Below, one piece after another: positions 1 to 10,200 of a stretch of 64,000 nt of DNA. The number at the start of each line of letters is the position of its first letter. Position 1 is the stretch's first letter. The position numbers and the translations under genes are program-made. Under the pieces are notes generated by a model. The model worked only from the letters and a program-made list of their open reading frames with translations. It made no database searches and had not been told where the DNA came from. Source of the stretch: Bacillus zhangzhouensis (GTDB lineage Bacteria; Bacillota; Bacilli; Bacillales; Bacillaceae); assembly GCF_000715205.1 (NCBI RefSeq), contig NZ_JOTP01000006.1, forward strand, positions 62,001-126,000. Reading direction: 5' to 3'.

Positions 1-90
1 ACCAAAAGGTGTCGGCGAGCTTGAGAAAATTTTTGATTGTGTTTTTAGCTCTACGTGGACTTCAAGTCCAATTACCGTTTCAAAGTTCAT
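1..90 (-). CDS. gatB: GatB, N-terminal fragment (Asp/Glu-tRNA amidotransferase subunit B)
   Basis: The first 30 codons of GatB are present and the rest lies beyond the left edge. The translation begins [20 protein letters not shown], the typical GatB start. GatB is the kinase/tRNA-binding subunit of the GatCAB complex, which turns Glu-tRNA(Gln) and Asp-tRNA(Asn) into the correct amide forms. The ATG is at 88-90, 13 bases after the gatA stop, behind an AAGGGGTGA ribosome site. It is the third gene of a gatC-gatA-gatB operon on the minus strand. Confidence 0.93.
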   Translation of the reverse strand, partial: MNFETVIGLEVHVELKTQSKIFSSSPTPFG

Positions 91-103
91 TCTGATTCAC
101 CCC

Positions 104-1561
104 TTACAGTTCAGGTTTTGCTTTATGATGATCTGTTGCTTGCTCGAAAGCGTGAGCGACGCGATAAACTGTTCCTTCATCAAAGTGTTTGCCGATGACT
201 TGCAGTCCTAACGGAAGACCGTTTGCAAATCCACAAGGCACACTGATTCCCGGAACGCCTGCAAGGTTAACAGGGATCGTTAAAATGTCGTTTGCGTACA
301 TTGTAAGTGGATCGCTTGTTTTTTCACCGATGTTGAATGCAGGAGTAGGTGTTGTTGGTCCTACAATGACATCATACTTTTCGAACACATCTTCAAAGTC
401 TTTTTTGATCAATGTACGGACTTTTTGTGCTTTTTTATAATACGCATCATAATATCCTGAGCTTAGAGCGAATGTGCCAAGCATGATGCGGCGTTTTACT
501 TCGTCCCCGAAGCCTTCAGAACGTGTATTTTTGTATAAATCAATGAGATTGTCTGCGTTATCTGTACGGTAGCCATAGCGGATGCCGTCAAAACGTGCAA
601 GGTTCGCAGATGCTTCTGAAGAAGACAGTAAGTAGTAAGTCGCAAGCGCATATTTAGAATGCGGAAGAGACACTTCTTCCCATGTCGCACCAAGTCCTTC
701 TAATACTTTTAACGCTTTGAGAACAGACTCTTTTGCTTCCTCGCCAACGCCTTCGCCAAGATATTCTTTCGGCACTGCAATTTTAAGACCTTTGATGTCG
801 CCAGTTAATGAAGAAAGAAAATCTGGGACATCGACATTTGCACTTGTTGCGTCCATTTGATCGACGCCAGAAATCGCTTGAAGAACATAAGCATTGTCCT
901 CTACATTACGCGTAATCGGTCCAATTTGATCTAATGATGAAGCAAATGCAATTAAACCGTATCTGGATACACGGCCATATGTCGGCTTAAGACCTACAAC
1001 CCCGCAGAATGATGCTGGCTGGCGAATAGAACCGCCTGTATCTGATCCAAGAGAAAATGGTACCTCACCTGCTGCAACAGATGCAGCTGATCCACCGCTT
1101 GATCCACCCGGAACTGTATTCAAATTCCATGGGTTTTTCGTTGCTTTGTAGCCTGAGTTCTCTGTAGAAGATCCCATTGCAAATTCGTCCATGTTTAGTT
1201 TACCGATTGTGACAGCTTCCGCCTCTCTTAGACGGTTCACAACGGTTGCATCATATATTGGATCAAAGTTTTGCAAGATTTTACTTGATGCTGTTGTACG
1301 TAAATCCTTCGTCACGATGTTATCTTTCACACCGATCGGCATACCGAACAATAGACCAAGCTCGTCCTTTTCACCAACTGCCTCGTCCAATTCCTTTGCA
1401 TACGCACGTGCTTTCTCTTCGTCCAGTGCAAGGAATGCTTGTACTTTCCCGTCTACTTCATTGATTCGTTTATAAGACTCGTCCACTAAATCAGAAACAG
1501 ACAGTTCCTTTTTATGTAAAAGCTCTTTTAATTCAGAAATTTTGTGATCAAACAGTGACAT
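104..1561 (-). CDS. gatA: GatA, amidase subunit of Glu-tRNA(Gln)/Asp-tRNA(Asn) amidotransferase
   Basis: This 485-residue protein releases ammonia from glutamine for the transamidation carried out with GatB. It has the amidase signature with the full Ser-cisSer-Lys triad: Lys79 (in GVKDN), Ser154 (in [10 protein letters not shown]) and Ser178 (in [11 protein letters not shown]). Its length equals that of B. subtilis GatA. The start ATG follows an AAAGGAGG ribosome site. It lies 14 bases after gatC and 13 before gatB, so the three are almost certainly cotranscribed. Nothing in it looks odd. Confidence 0.97.
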   Translation of the reverse strand: MSLFDHKISELKELLHKKELSVSDLVDESYKRINEVDGKVQAFLALDEEKARAYAKELDEAVGEKDELGLLFGMPIGVKDNIVTKDLRTTASSKILQNFDPIYDATVVNRLREAEAVTIGKLNMDEFAMGSSTENSGYKATKNPWNLNTVPGGSSGGSAASVAAGEVPFSLGSDTGGSIRQPASFCGVVGLKPTYGRVSRYGLIAFASSLDQIGPITRNVEDNAYVLQAISGVDQMDATSANVDVPDFLSSLTGDIKGLKIAVPKEYLGEGVGEEAKESVLKALKVLEGLGATWEEVSLPHSKYALATYYLLSSSEASANLARFDGIRYGYRTDNADNLIDLYKNTRSEGFGDEVKRRIMLGTFALSSGYYDAYYKKAQKVRTLIKKDFEDVFEKYDVIVGPTTPTPAFNIGEKTSDPLTMYANDILTIPVNLAGVPGISVPCGFANGLPLGLQVIGKHFDEGTVYRVAHAFEQATDHHKAKPEL

Positions 1562-1575
1562 GTCTCGGGCCTCCT

Positions 1576-1866
1576 TTAGTCCAAAATTGATGGCACACGA
1601 ATATAGCCGTCTTTATGATCAGGCGCGTTTTTGATGACTGCCTCAATTGAAAGACCTTTATTCGGAACATCTTCTCTCATGACGTTTTTCATTTTTAATA
1701 CGTGTGTTGTTGGTTCAACGTTTTCCGTATCTACCTCGTTTAACTGCTCTGCAAATGAAATGATGCTATCAAGCTGTTCTGTAAACATCTCAGCTTCTTC
1801 TTCTGTAATGGCAAGCCGTGCTAAATGCGCAACGTGCTTTACTTCTTCTATTGAAATTCTAGACAT
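1576..1866 (-). CDS. gatC: GatC, small subunit of the tRNA amidotransferase
   Basis: This 96-residue protein matches GatC of Gram-positive bacteria in length and content ([20 protein letters not shown] near the start, then [14 protein letters not shown]). GatC wraps around GatA and helps hold the GatCAB complex together. A GGAGGTG ribosome site precedes the ATG. It is the first gene of the gatCAB operon, with a candidate SigA promoter about 60-90 bases upstream. Confidence 0.95.
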
Positions 1867-1927
1867 GCAGGTTCACCTCCAAAAATGATACGTGTTCGTG
1901 GTCATGATCATAAGTCATATACACTTT

Positions 1928-1957
1928 ATCATATCAAATTTTACTGTTCTAAAGCAA
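1928..1957 (-). promoter_or_regulatory. Candidate SigA promoter for gatCAB
   Basis: On the minus strand there is TTGCTT (1952-1957), an 18-base spacer and TATGAT (1928-1933), about 60 bases before the gatC start. The -10 box is good and the -35 box moderate. The 423-bp gap from 1867 to 2289 between gatC and opuE holds this promoter and the opuE control region. I see no gene in it. Confidence 0.45.
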
Positions 1958-2139
1958 CTTTACGCAGGGGCTGTAAGAGGCATTTTCTCTCGAAGCATCA
2001 TTGTGATTCAACTGATGAAGAAAATAAGCATGCAGACACCCTTTTATTTTCAGAAAATTTTTACTTTTATTTACTTTTGTAAGCGTATACAAACTGATTC
2101 GTATCACCGATCTGTCCATTTTTTCTTAAAAATGAAGAG

Positions 2140-2166
2140 GTTTAAGAAGGTTGATCACTTGGGAAT
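2140..2166 (+). promoter_or_regulatory. Candidate SigB stress promoter for opuE
   Basis: GTTTAA at 2140-2145 and GGGAAT at 2161-2166 are separated by 15 bases. This is a close match to the general-stress SigB consensus (GTTTAA, 13-15 bases, GGGTAT-like). It lies about 125 bases before the opuE start. B. subtilis opuE is known to have a SigB promoter besides a SigA one, so the function is well supported. I did not find a convincing SigA promoter closer in. Confidence 0.65.
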
Positions 2167-2289
2167 ACTCTGTTAGGTTAAGTAACCATAGCAGTGAGAA
2201 GGGCATTCAATCAAAAAACTAGCCCTGACACTTCTGGATATTTTGATTGAGGTGATGTCAAATTTATACGAAAAAGGTGAGAACACAAA

Positions 2290-3771
2290 ATGAGTATTGA
2301 AGTTACAATTTCCTTATCTATTTATTTTATCGGGATGCTTGCCATCGGTTGGTATGCATTTAGGAAAACACATGATTTAAATGATTATATGCTTGGTGGA
2401 CGCGGACTTGGCCCATTCGTTACAGCTCTTTCAGCAGGTGCTGCGGATATGAGCGGCTGGATGCTGATGGGTGTACCAGGTGAAATGTATAAAACAGGTT
2501 TATCGACGACCTGGCTTGCGATTGGATTAATCGTTGGTGCTTACTTGAACTATTTAATTCTTGCACCTCGTTTACGTTCTTATACAGAAATTGCTGATGA
2601 TGCCATTACGATTCCTGATTTCTTTGATAAACGATTCAAAGGATCATCTGCTTTATTAAAAGCTGTTTCAGCCGTCATCATTTTAATCTTCTTTACGCTG
2701 TATACATCGTCTGGGATGGTATCAGGCGGACGTTTATTTGAGTCAGCATTTGGTGCACACTACATGTTTGGGCTGATTTTGACGTCAAGTATTGTTATTT
2801 TGTATACATTGTTTGGTGGATTCCTGGCAGTGAGCTTAACGGACTTTGTCCAAGGAGCTATCATGTTTTTAGCATTAGTGCTCGTGCCGATCGTTGCCTT
2901 TACACAATTAGGCGGACCTGTTGCTACATTCCAAGATATTCAACAGATTGATCCTAAATTGCTTGATATTTTTAGAGGAACGAGCGTCATTGGCATTATA
3001 TCCTTCCTCGCTTGGGGACTAGGTTACTTTGGACAGCCTCATATTATCGTGCGCTTTATGGCCATTACGTCCGTAAAAGATTTAAAGCCAGCACGCCGAA
3101 TCGGAATGAGTTGGATGATTATTTCAGTGATCGGTTCACTGTCTGTCGGTTTAGTTGGTGTGGCATATGTTCATGAAACTGGAATGAACCTTGCTGACCC
3201 AGAAACGATTTTTATCGTCTTTTCTAAAGTCTTGTTCCATCCATATATTACTGGATTTTTACTCTCTGCCATTTTAGCTGCGATTATGAGTTCGATTTCT
3301 TCTCAGCTGCTTGTCACAGCAAGTGCGATGACAGAGGATTTATACAGAACGTTCTTTAGAAAAAAAGCATCTGATCAAGAGCTTGTGATGATTGGCCGTA
3401 TGTCTGTACTAGTTGTCGCTGTGATTGCACTTTGTCTTTCACTCAACCCAAGTGATACGATTCTTGACCTTGTCGGTTATGCGTGGGCAGGATTCGGTTC
3501 TTCATTCGGTCCAGTGATCTTACTATGCCTATACTGGAAACGGATGAATCATCACGGGGCACTTGTTGGGATGATCGTTGGTGCCATTGTGGTTCTGACA
3601 TGGATCACGACAGGCCTCAACCATGCAACAGGTATCTATGAAATGATCCCAGGCTTTACGTTAAGTGGATTAGCTGCGATCATTGTGAGCTTATTGACAA
3701 GCACGCCGTCAAAAGCATCAAAACAGCTGTTTAACAAAATGGAAAATCATCTTAAAGAAGAAACAAAATAG
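2290..3771 (+). CDS. opuE: OpuE, sodium/proline symporter
   Basis: This 493-residue membrane protein belongs to the sodium:solute symporter family, with about 13 hydrophobic segments. It carries the family's TM2 motif (SAGAADMSGWMLMGVPGE) and the repeated glycine-rich helices of PutP/OpuE. In B. subtilis OpuE imports proline for osmoprotection and is induced by high osmolarity. Its place next to gatCAB and sapB and the SigB promoter favour OpuE over the catabolic paralogue PutP. The start ATG has AAAGGTGA eight bases upstream. A terminator follows. Confidence 0.93.
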   Translation: MSIEVTISLSIYFIGMLAIGWYAFRKTHDLNDYMLGGRGLGPFVTALSAGAADMSGWMLMGVPGEMYKTGLSTTWLAIGLIVGAYLNYLILAPRLRSYTEIADDAITIPDFFDKRFKGSSALLKAVSAVIILIFFTLYTSSGMVSGGRLFESAFGAHYMFGLILTSSIVILYTLFGGFLAVSLTDFVQGAIMFLALVLVPIVAFTQLGGPVATFQDIQQIDPKLLDIFRGTSVIGIISFLAWGLGYFGQPHIIVRFMAITSVKDLKPARRIGMSWMIISVIGSLSVGLVGVAYVHETGMNLADPETIFIVFSKVLFHPYITGFLLSAILAAIMSSISSQLLVTASAMTEDLYRTFFRKKASDQELVMIGRMSVLVVAVIALCLSLNPSDTILDLVGYAWAGFGSSFGPVILLCLYWKRMNHHGALVGMIVGAIVVLTWITTGLNHATGIYEMIPGFTLSGLAAIIVSLLTSTPSKASKQLFNKMENHLKEETK

Positions 3772-3781
3772 CAGGAAATAA

Positions 3782-3816
3782 AGAGTCATCTGCCTTATGC
3801 GGATGACTCTCTTTTT
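3782..3816 (+). terminator. Terminator after opuE
   Basis: AGAGTCATC (3782-3790) and GATGACTCT (3802-3810) form a nine-pair stem with a GC pair inside, followed by a short T run. It is placed right after the opuE stop. Confidence 0.85.
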
Positions 3817-3940
3817 CAGTGAAATAAAAAGCTTTTCTTTCTTTCAAATCTGAATAAAATAAAAGTTGTGCAGCCATATGGGCTGTGAGAAGATCATATA
3901 CATGATGTGAAACGTACATGAAGTGAAAGGAGTGATACGC

Positions 3941-4633
3941 ATGTTTTGGACGATTGAATGGGATACTGTCTTAAAATTAGCCGTGGCCACCTTAATCGGG
4001 CTGATCATCGGTCTAGAACGCGAGCTAAAGAAAAAGCCGCTCGGCTTAAAAACGTGTATTGTCATTGCTGTCAGCTCCTGCGTATTAACCATCATCAGCA
4101 TTGATGCAGCCTACAATTTCCCTCGAGTCTCTAAGCTTCAAATGGACCCACTCAGGTTACCGGCGCAAATTATATCTGGTGTTGGTTTTATTGGAGCAGG
4201 TGTGATTCTTCGAAAAAGCAATGATGTCATCTCAGGTCTCACGACTTCCGCAATGATCTGGGGAGCAGCAGGACTTGGGGTTGCAACAGGTGCAGGTTTT
4301 TATAAAGAAGCCTTCCTCAGTCTTTTCTTTATTTTGATCAGTGTCGAATTTTTACCATGGCTCTTTCAGCGGATCGGACCGATTCGTCTGCAGGAAAAAG
4401 AAATCCGCATCAGAATGTCACTTTCTGATCGAAACCGGATGACAGACATTTTAAAAGAAATGAAAGCACTCAATATTCGCATTCATTCTGTTCGAATTGA
4501 TGATTTAAAAGAAAAGGACTATCCGATCATGGAAGTACGCGTTCGTGTGCATAAAGATCGGTATACAACCGATGTGTACTTTGATATTAAAGATCTAGAA
4601 GGCGTTGTTGGCGTGAAGTGTGATACGGTGTAA
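3941..4633 (+). CDS. sapB: SapB, MgtC-family membrane protein
   Basis: This 230-residue protein has four or five N-terminal membrane helices and a soluble C-terminal domain. It shows the MgtC/SapB signatures: GLERELKKKPLGLKT at the start and RLPAQIISGVGFIGAGVI in the middle. The family's role is unsettled (magnesium-limited growth, phosphate or ATPase control). In B. subtilis a sapB mutation changes alkaline phosphatase expression during sporulation. I chose the ATG at 3941 over a GTG at 3923, because AAAGGAGTG lies at the right distance from the ATG. Its neighbour opuE is as in B. subtilis. Confidence 0.9.
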   Translation: MFWTIEWDTVLKLAVATLIGLIIGLERELKKKPLGLKTCIVIAVSSCVLTIISIDAAYNFPRVSKLQMDPLRLPAQIISGVGFIGAGVILRKSNDVISGLTTSAMIWGAAGLGVATGAGFYKEAFLSLFFILISVEFLPWLFQRIGPIRLQEKEIRIRMSLSDRNRMTDILKEMKALNIRIHSVRIDDLKEKDYPIMEVRVRVHKDRYTTDVYFDIKDLEGVVGVKCDTV

Positions 4634-4635
4634 AT

Positions 4636-4668
4636 GGTGATGAGACAAAAGTCTCGTCACCTTTTTTT
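4636..4668 (+). terminator. Terminator after sapB
   Basis: GGTGATGAGAC (4636-4646) pairs with GTCTCGTCACC (4651-4661) around an AAAA loop, with one G-U pair. Seven T residues follow. Confidence 0.92.
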
Positions 4669-4681
4669 ATGGGATAAGGGG

Positions 4682-4710
4682 TTGATCCATCGCTAACATT
4701 CAAATAAAAT
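4682..4710 (+). promoter_or_regulatory. Candidate SigA promoter for the alkaline phosphatase gene
   Basis: TTGATC (4682-4687), a 17-base spacer and TAAAAT (4705-4710) lie about 40 bases before the phosphatase start. I looked for PhoP-box repeats and found no convincing set, which suggests that the gene is not simply a phosphate-starvation gene. Confidence 0.5.
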
Positions 4711-4746
4711 ACAAATTATGAAATAAATGATAAAAGGGGATTTCTC

Positions 4747-6153
4747 ATGGGCTCAATGGATCGTAAAAATCGCATTTTTCTCTTTTCTGGTATTCTGGCC
4801 GTACTCACACTAGCTGTCATCTTCACCTCACATTATGTCACTCCCACATCAACGAATGCAGCAGACAAAAAACAAACGAAAGTACCAAAAAATATCATCT
4901 TTATCGTTGGCGATGGGATGGGGATGCCCGTGATCAAAGCCTACCGTACGTTCAAGCAGGAAAAACATTCTTCTTCAAAAGAACAAACCGTCTGGGACCC
5001 ATATTTAGTCGGGATGCAGACGACACACCCAGATGATCCTCGAGATAATATTACTGATTCAGCTGCCGCAGCGACAGCCATGGCAACCGGGAAAAAAACA
5101 TACAATGATGCTATCGCCGTCAATCATGAAACAGAGCCTCTTAGAAGCATCGTTGAAGCAGCAAAGGAAGCACGAATGAGAACGGCCTTTGTCGTCTCAT
5201 CTGATATCACCGATGCAACACCGGCTGCTTTTGGCACACATAACGTCTCCCGCAAAAACAAAGATCAAATTGCAGACCACTTCTTTGATGAGAAAATAGG
5301 CGGAGAGCACAAAGTCGATATTCTTCTCGGAGGCGGAATGCAATATTTTGACCGCAAAGACCGTGACCTTGTTCAAGAATTTAAAAAGAGCGGGTATTCC
5401 ATTCTGCGATCGAAAGGTGATTTAACATCTCAATCATCAGCAAAAATGCTCGGTTTATTTCAGGAGGACGAGCTAGATCGAGCCATCGACCGCCCAAAGC
5501 ATGTGCCTACTTTAAAAGACATGACGCAGGCAGCGCTGACCCAATTAAATCAGGACAATCAGCATGGCTTTTTTATGCTGCTTGAAGGCAGTACCATTGA
5601 TTCTGCTGGACATGAAAATGATGTTGTCGGTGCAATGAGTGAGATGGAGGATTTTGAGAAAGCGGTCCAAGTGGCTCTTCAATTCGCTAAAAAAGATCAA
5701 GAAACCCTCGTCGTCATCACAGCAGATCATGCGACTGGCGGCTTTTCATTTGGCGCAGATGGTATGACAAGTGAGACCGGCTATAAATGGGACCCAGCAC
5801 CCATCCTAGCTGCAAAAAAAACCCCTGTGTATATGGCAAAGAAAATCGCAGGCGGCCAATCTGTACGTGATGTCCTTCATACCTACATTGATGTCTCACT
5901 CACAGCAGAAGAAATCTTACAGGTAGAAAAAGCGGCACAATCAGGGAAGGCCAGTTCGATCCAACTCAGCATTCAACGTATCTTTGATCAGCGTTCTTTC
6001 ACAGGCTGGACAACCTTTGCCCATACAGGTGAGGATGTCCCTGTCTATGCATACGGGCCAGGTAAAGCAGCATTTCAGGGCTGGATTGATAATACAAAGC
6101 AAGGAAAAAACCTGTTTCAAATGATTGAATCGCCATCCACATATCGCCCATAA
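4747..6153 (+). CDS. amiO: Secreted alkaline phosphatase, probable AmiO (reactivates phosphorylated amicoumacin)
   Basis: This 468-residue protein has an N-terminal export signal or anchor (hydrophobic residues 10-28). It carries the alkaline phosphatase metal and catalytic sites: Asp56 in IVGDGMG, nucleophile Ser105 in TDSAAAATA, STIDSAGHEND, ITADHATGG and a late FAHTGEDVPVYAYGPG. Family knowledge gives a Zn/Mg-dependent phosphomonoesterase acting outside the membrane. It faces the kinase gene amiN convergently across a shared terminator. From recollection, the amicoumacin cluster ends with a kinase (AmiN) and a phosphatase (AmiO), so I infer that this enzyme removes the self-protecting phosphate after export. 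A general PhoA/PhoB role cannot be excluded. Confidence 0.75.
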   Translation: MGSMDRKNRIFLFSGILAVLTLAVIFTSHYVTPTSTNAADKKQTKVPKNIIFIVGDGMGMPVIKAYRTFKQEKHSSSKEQTVWDPYLVGMQTTHPDDPRDNITDSAAAATAMATGKKTYNDAIAVNHETEPLRSIVEAAKEARMRTAFVVSSDITDATPAAFGTHNVSRKNKDQIADHFFDEKIGGEHKVDILLGGGMQYFDRKDRDLVQEFKKSGYSILRSKGDLTSQSSAKMLGLFQEDELDRAIDRPKHVPTLKDMTQAALTQLNQDNQHGFFMLLEGSTIDSAGHENDVVGAMSEMEDFEKAVQVALQFAKKDQETLVVITADHATGGFSFGADGMTSETGYKWDPAPILAAKKTPVYMAKKIAGGQSVRDVLHTYIDVSLTAEEILQVEKAAQSGKASSIQLSIQRIFDQRSFTGWTTFAHTGEDVPVYAYGPGKAAFQGWIDNTKQGKNLFQMIESPSTYRP

Positions 6154-6159
6154 AAAATA

Positions 6160-6186
6160 ATCCCCGCCTCAACACTAGGCGGGGAT
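6160..6186. terminator. Bidirectional terminator between amiO and amiN
   Basis: ATCCCCGCCT (6160-6169) and AGGCGGGGAT (6177-6186) form a perfect ten-pair, GC-rich stem with a seven-base loop. On the minus strand it is followed by TATTTTTTAT, which ends the long ami transcript. On the plus strand GTTCGTTTT follows, ending the phosphatase transcript. Confidence 0.93.
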
Positions 6187-6193
6187 GTTCGTT

Positions 6194-7201
6194 TTAAGAT
6201 TGACTTAGCTTTGTAAAGTCAAACGTCGTAATAGGTGCTGCTTGCTCAATATCGGAGCGGAAGCCAGCGAGCATAGCCTTCTCTTCTTCTCCAAGGGTGG
6301 CCAAATCAAAGGCTTGATGCAGCAAACCATAGATCAGCATGTGACGTAAGCGAAGGAAGTCAGGAATGTAGGCGAGCCACTCATCCCCAAGTTCATTCTC
6401 TTCACGATAGCCTTTAAGGAACTGCTTCATAAAGTTCCCTGCAAAAGCAGCTTTGTCTTCGTATGGAATCACTGGGTACCACAAGACATTGTATAGCAAA
6501 ATGCTGATGTCGTTCATAAACCAGTTGTACCCAATATCATCGAAATCAAAGGTTGTGATTTTCCCTTGATCCCAGTGGAAGTTTCCATGATGCAAATCCG
6601 CATGAACCAATCCGTACGTATCCTGATTTTTCGGGAGCTTTGCCAGCTTTTCCATTAACCGATCCGCTTGTTCGAACACAAGCGTTTGATCTGCTGGTAC
6701 ATATTTTCGTAGCTTAAGCTGCTCCTCTTCATCCCACTCCTGTCTTTTATAACGTGGGTCTGACAGCTGATAGCTTTTTGTCAGCTTATGCATGCGGCCT
6801 GTATATTGTCCAAGGGCATAAAATAATTCATCGTTCCAGTCTGCCTCTTCGACTTTTCGGCCTGGTGCTTTTTCATAGACTCGAAGCAAAAATGCACCGC
6901 CTTGCCCATCGTCTACTTGTTCGATATCATGGCCATTTAATGAAGCAATTGGTTTCGCAACCGAAAGACCGCCCTTCGCTAAGTGATGCAGCCATTCCAT
7001 TTCACCTAAAATATAATCAGGTGATCTGCGGATGGTATGAGTAATTTTTAAAATGAAAGACTCTCCGTCCTTTTTCATTTCATACACATAGTTTTCTGCA
7101 TCTGCGATAAAGTGGATGTCACTTCGCTGGACCCCGTATAAATGAGTTGCCTCATCTAAAATTTTCGATTCTTCATATATGGCTTTTACATCTTTATGCA
7201 T
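6194..7201 (-). CDS. amiN: AmiN, amicoumacin kinase (self-resistance; YerI homologue)
   Basis: This 335-residue protein belongs to the aminoglycoside phosphotransferase/homoserine kinase-like superfamily. The catalytic loop is HADLHHGN (200-207, catalytic Asp202), followed by the metal site DFDD (219-222). A likely ATP-binding Lys52 sits in ILKIT. Its start overlaps the end of amiM by eight bases (ATGCATAA), so it is translationally coupled to the megasynthases. AmiN and B. subtilis YerI are known to inactivate amicoumacin by phosphorylation. The position matches yerI in B. subtilis, next to sapB. I infer that it protects the producer's ribosomes from product inside the cell. Confidence 0.88.
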   Translation of the reverse strand: MHKDVKAIYEESKILDEATHLYGVQRSDIHFIADAENYVYEMKKDGESFILKITHTIRRSPDYILGEMEWLHHLAKGGLSVAKPIASLNGHDIEQVDDGQGGAFLLRVYEKAPGRKVEEADWNDELFYALGQYTGRMHKLTKSYQLSDPRYKRQEWDEEEQLKLRKYVPADQTLVFEQADRLMEKLAKLPKNQDTYGLVHADLHHGNFHWDQGKITTFDFDDIGYNWFMNDISILLYNVLWYPVIPYEDKAAFAGNFMKQFLKGYREENELGDEWLAYIPDFLRLRHMLIYGLLHQAFDLATLGEEEKAMLAGFRSDIEQAAPITTFDFTKLSQS

Positions 7202-10200
7202 GCTGATTCTCCCTCTTCATATATTTTGCTAATTCGCGAATGGTGTGTTTTTCAGCAAAATTCAAATCATCAACATACCAACCCTTCTTTTCAATCTCTA
7301 CTTCCATTTTGACAGCAAGTAAAGAATTTCCTCCTAAATCGAAAAAGTCGTTGTCAATTCCTACTTTTTCCACATGAAGAATGTCACACCAAATGTCTAA
7401 AAGTAACGCCTCTCTTTCATTGGTTGGCTGTGCGTAAAGTCCACCATCCTGCGTATGTTCCGTCTTTAATAATGAACGTAGACCTTCTTCGTCATGCACC
7501 TTTAGAGCTTTCACATAGCCGTTGTGCAATGTTTGATCTGTTTGAACCGTTTCCCATGTATAAGCTTCAGAAGCGGGATGACTTGCTGCCTCCATCGTGT
7601 GACCCTCTATTTCTCCAGCCGAGTGCTGACGAGATGACAGCTGATTGACGATTTGAATGTGATCACTTAATGAACCGATTTCTTCCACTTTTATTCGATA
7701 TGTTTGCTGCCCCTCAATCTCCTGCATCTGATGCTCTTCCATAAAGAACTTGAATAGCTGATTACGTCCAGTAGATGCATACGTAAATTCAATGGTCGAA
7801 AGTTGGTGCTGACGGCTGTATTCAGCGAGCCATGTCAGACATTTTTGCTCAATGCCTTTCCCTAGAGCACGGCAGCTCAGCATCCATGCATCAATTTTCA
7901 AAGTTTCATTCGCATGATGTGCCAAGATGGCGCCTACAATCCCTTCATGACTGAAGCGATCCGCTGCCTCAATGATCCAGCCTTGAACATGCTCATTCTC
8001 CATCTGCTCTCTCAGCTGCTGTTCATCAAAGCGCTGATCATTTAAACGGAATTGGTTAATGCGACTGCTCATCTGAGCCACGCGGGCAAGGTGCTGCTCT
8101 CCCCATTCTGTTACGCTCATGTTCAAATTCAAATCTTGTAAAAATTGCTCCATTGATGGCGACTCTGCTTGCTCTTTTTTACGTGCTTTTTCAGCCTTGT
8201 AGCTCGTTGTCCGCTCTCTATCCTCATCTGTAACATTATAGCGGTCAAATGCCCAAGCATGCTGGGCAAATAACGGAATGGCTTTTTCATTGGCAGGTAA
8301 CAGCAGTGTCATCACTTCAGGTAGCTCTTCATTCATACGCAAGCACTGTGCTGGGTCATCATCTAAGAAAATAAACTGAGATAATGAAAGGTTCAGTGAA
8401 TCTGCCATCTCTTTTAGATGGACCGGTTTACTTTCCCAATTGATCCGCCAGTCGACAATATCCTCTTTTTGCAAAATCATATCCGGATGGTTTTCAAACA
8501 CACGCCACACATCTTCTTCATTGTTCCTGCTACTTAGAACAAGCAGCATCCCCTCTTGTTTCTTTTGTTTTAAAAAGCGCTGGAGCGTTTGATGTTCTTT
8601 CGTGATGTCGATGCCTTCCACGCCGTCTTCTGAAACGACACCTCTCCAAAGTGTATGATCGCAGTCAATGGCCGCTACTTTAAATGGTACAACTTGCCAT
8701 GCAACAATCTCTCTCGCGACTTTTGTACCAATTGCTCCAAAAAAGGCTTCAGTGAATGGGAGATGCGCGGCTTGCTCTCCTTGTTCGTCAAACATCTCTT
8801 CCACCTGATATTGCTGAGCAAGCTGACGGCAGTCGATCAGCTGAACGCCGCTCATCTCAGATAACTGGGCGATCCACTCTTGTTCCACGTCTTGCAGGGT
8901 GTCTTTAAGAGTAGCATTCATCGGCAAAATGCCAACAAAATATAGGTTATGTTTCGTTTTTAATTTCAGAACGTTTGCGAGTTCTTCTGCATGTTCTGAG
9001 GCCAGCTTTTTCTTTTCTTCAAGTGATAGATGCGCTGGACCCGTGATATCCTCCAAACGAACGAGTAGAAGATTGGCTCCATTTTTCTTCTGTGAGATGA
9101 GGCTGCGTTCATTTAATAATTCCTGATAGACCTGCCCATACGGTGCAAATTGAACATCGAGCTGCACATCAAACTGCTTGGTCCAGTAATGAATGTACGG
9201 AGCGATTGGATCTGCCGTAAATGTTGAGCTGACTGTCAGCACAAGTGGTGCTTTTTTCTCTGCACGTTCTCTTTTCTCTTTTGCCGCTCGTTCTTCTTCC
9301 TCTGAAAGTACGGCGAAATCTTTAAGCAATTGATCAGGTGCTTGAACAGCCTGTTCGACCAAGTGCTGGAAGTGTTTCACGAAAGCATGCATCGTCTCAT
9401 GTTCAAACAGAGCAAGATTGTATTGAAGAACACACTTTAACTCGCCTGTTACCTCTCTGACAACATCCATTTTCATATCGAGCTTGGAAATTCCCTTAGC
9501 AAACTCATGCGTTTCAAAGATCAGTCCATCAGCTTCAATTTTAATATTCGGATCGTACTCATTATGATAAATGAGCATCGTATCAAAAAATGGATTGCGA
9601 TGCGGTCTTGTTTTTGGATTCAGATGCTCGACCATTTGGTCAAATGGATATTCTTGATGATCATATGCATCAAGCAGGACTTGCTTTGTTTGAGCCAATT
9701 GCTCGGTAAAGGAAGCCTCTTGTACCATGTCTAGTTTAATTGGCAGGAAGTTCGTAAACATGCCAATTGTATGTTCAATATCGGCGTGACGTCTGCCAGC
9801 AACAAGTGAACCGACAATCAGCTCCTCCTGATCGGCATAGCGTGAGAGCAGCAGGCCATATAGCTGGAACAAGATGACATTGTTTGTCAGCTGATATCGT
9901 TCAGCGAGCTGTTCAATTTTTTCGACGATGTGCGGTTCAATGTTAAATTTGATCGCTCTTCCTAAGAAGGATTGTTCCTTCCGTTCAAAATCATATGGCA
10001 TCGTTAAGGTTGGAACGTTTGAGCCAACTTGCTCCTTCCAATAATCCTGCTGCTTTTGAAACATCTCGCTGCGGAAATACTTGTCCTGCCATTCTGCATA
10101 ATCCTTATATTGAACAGTAAGTTCAGGTAAGGCTTCCCCGCGATAAAGCTCAGTAAATTCTTTAATAAAGATGTTCATGCTCGCACCATCAGCCACAATA

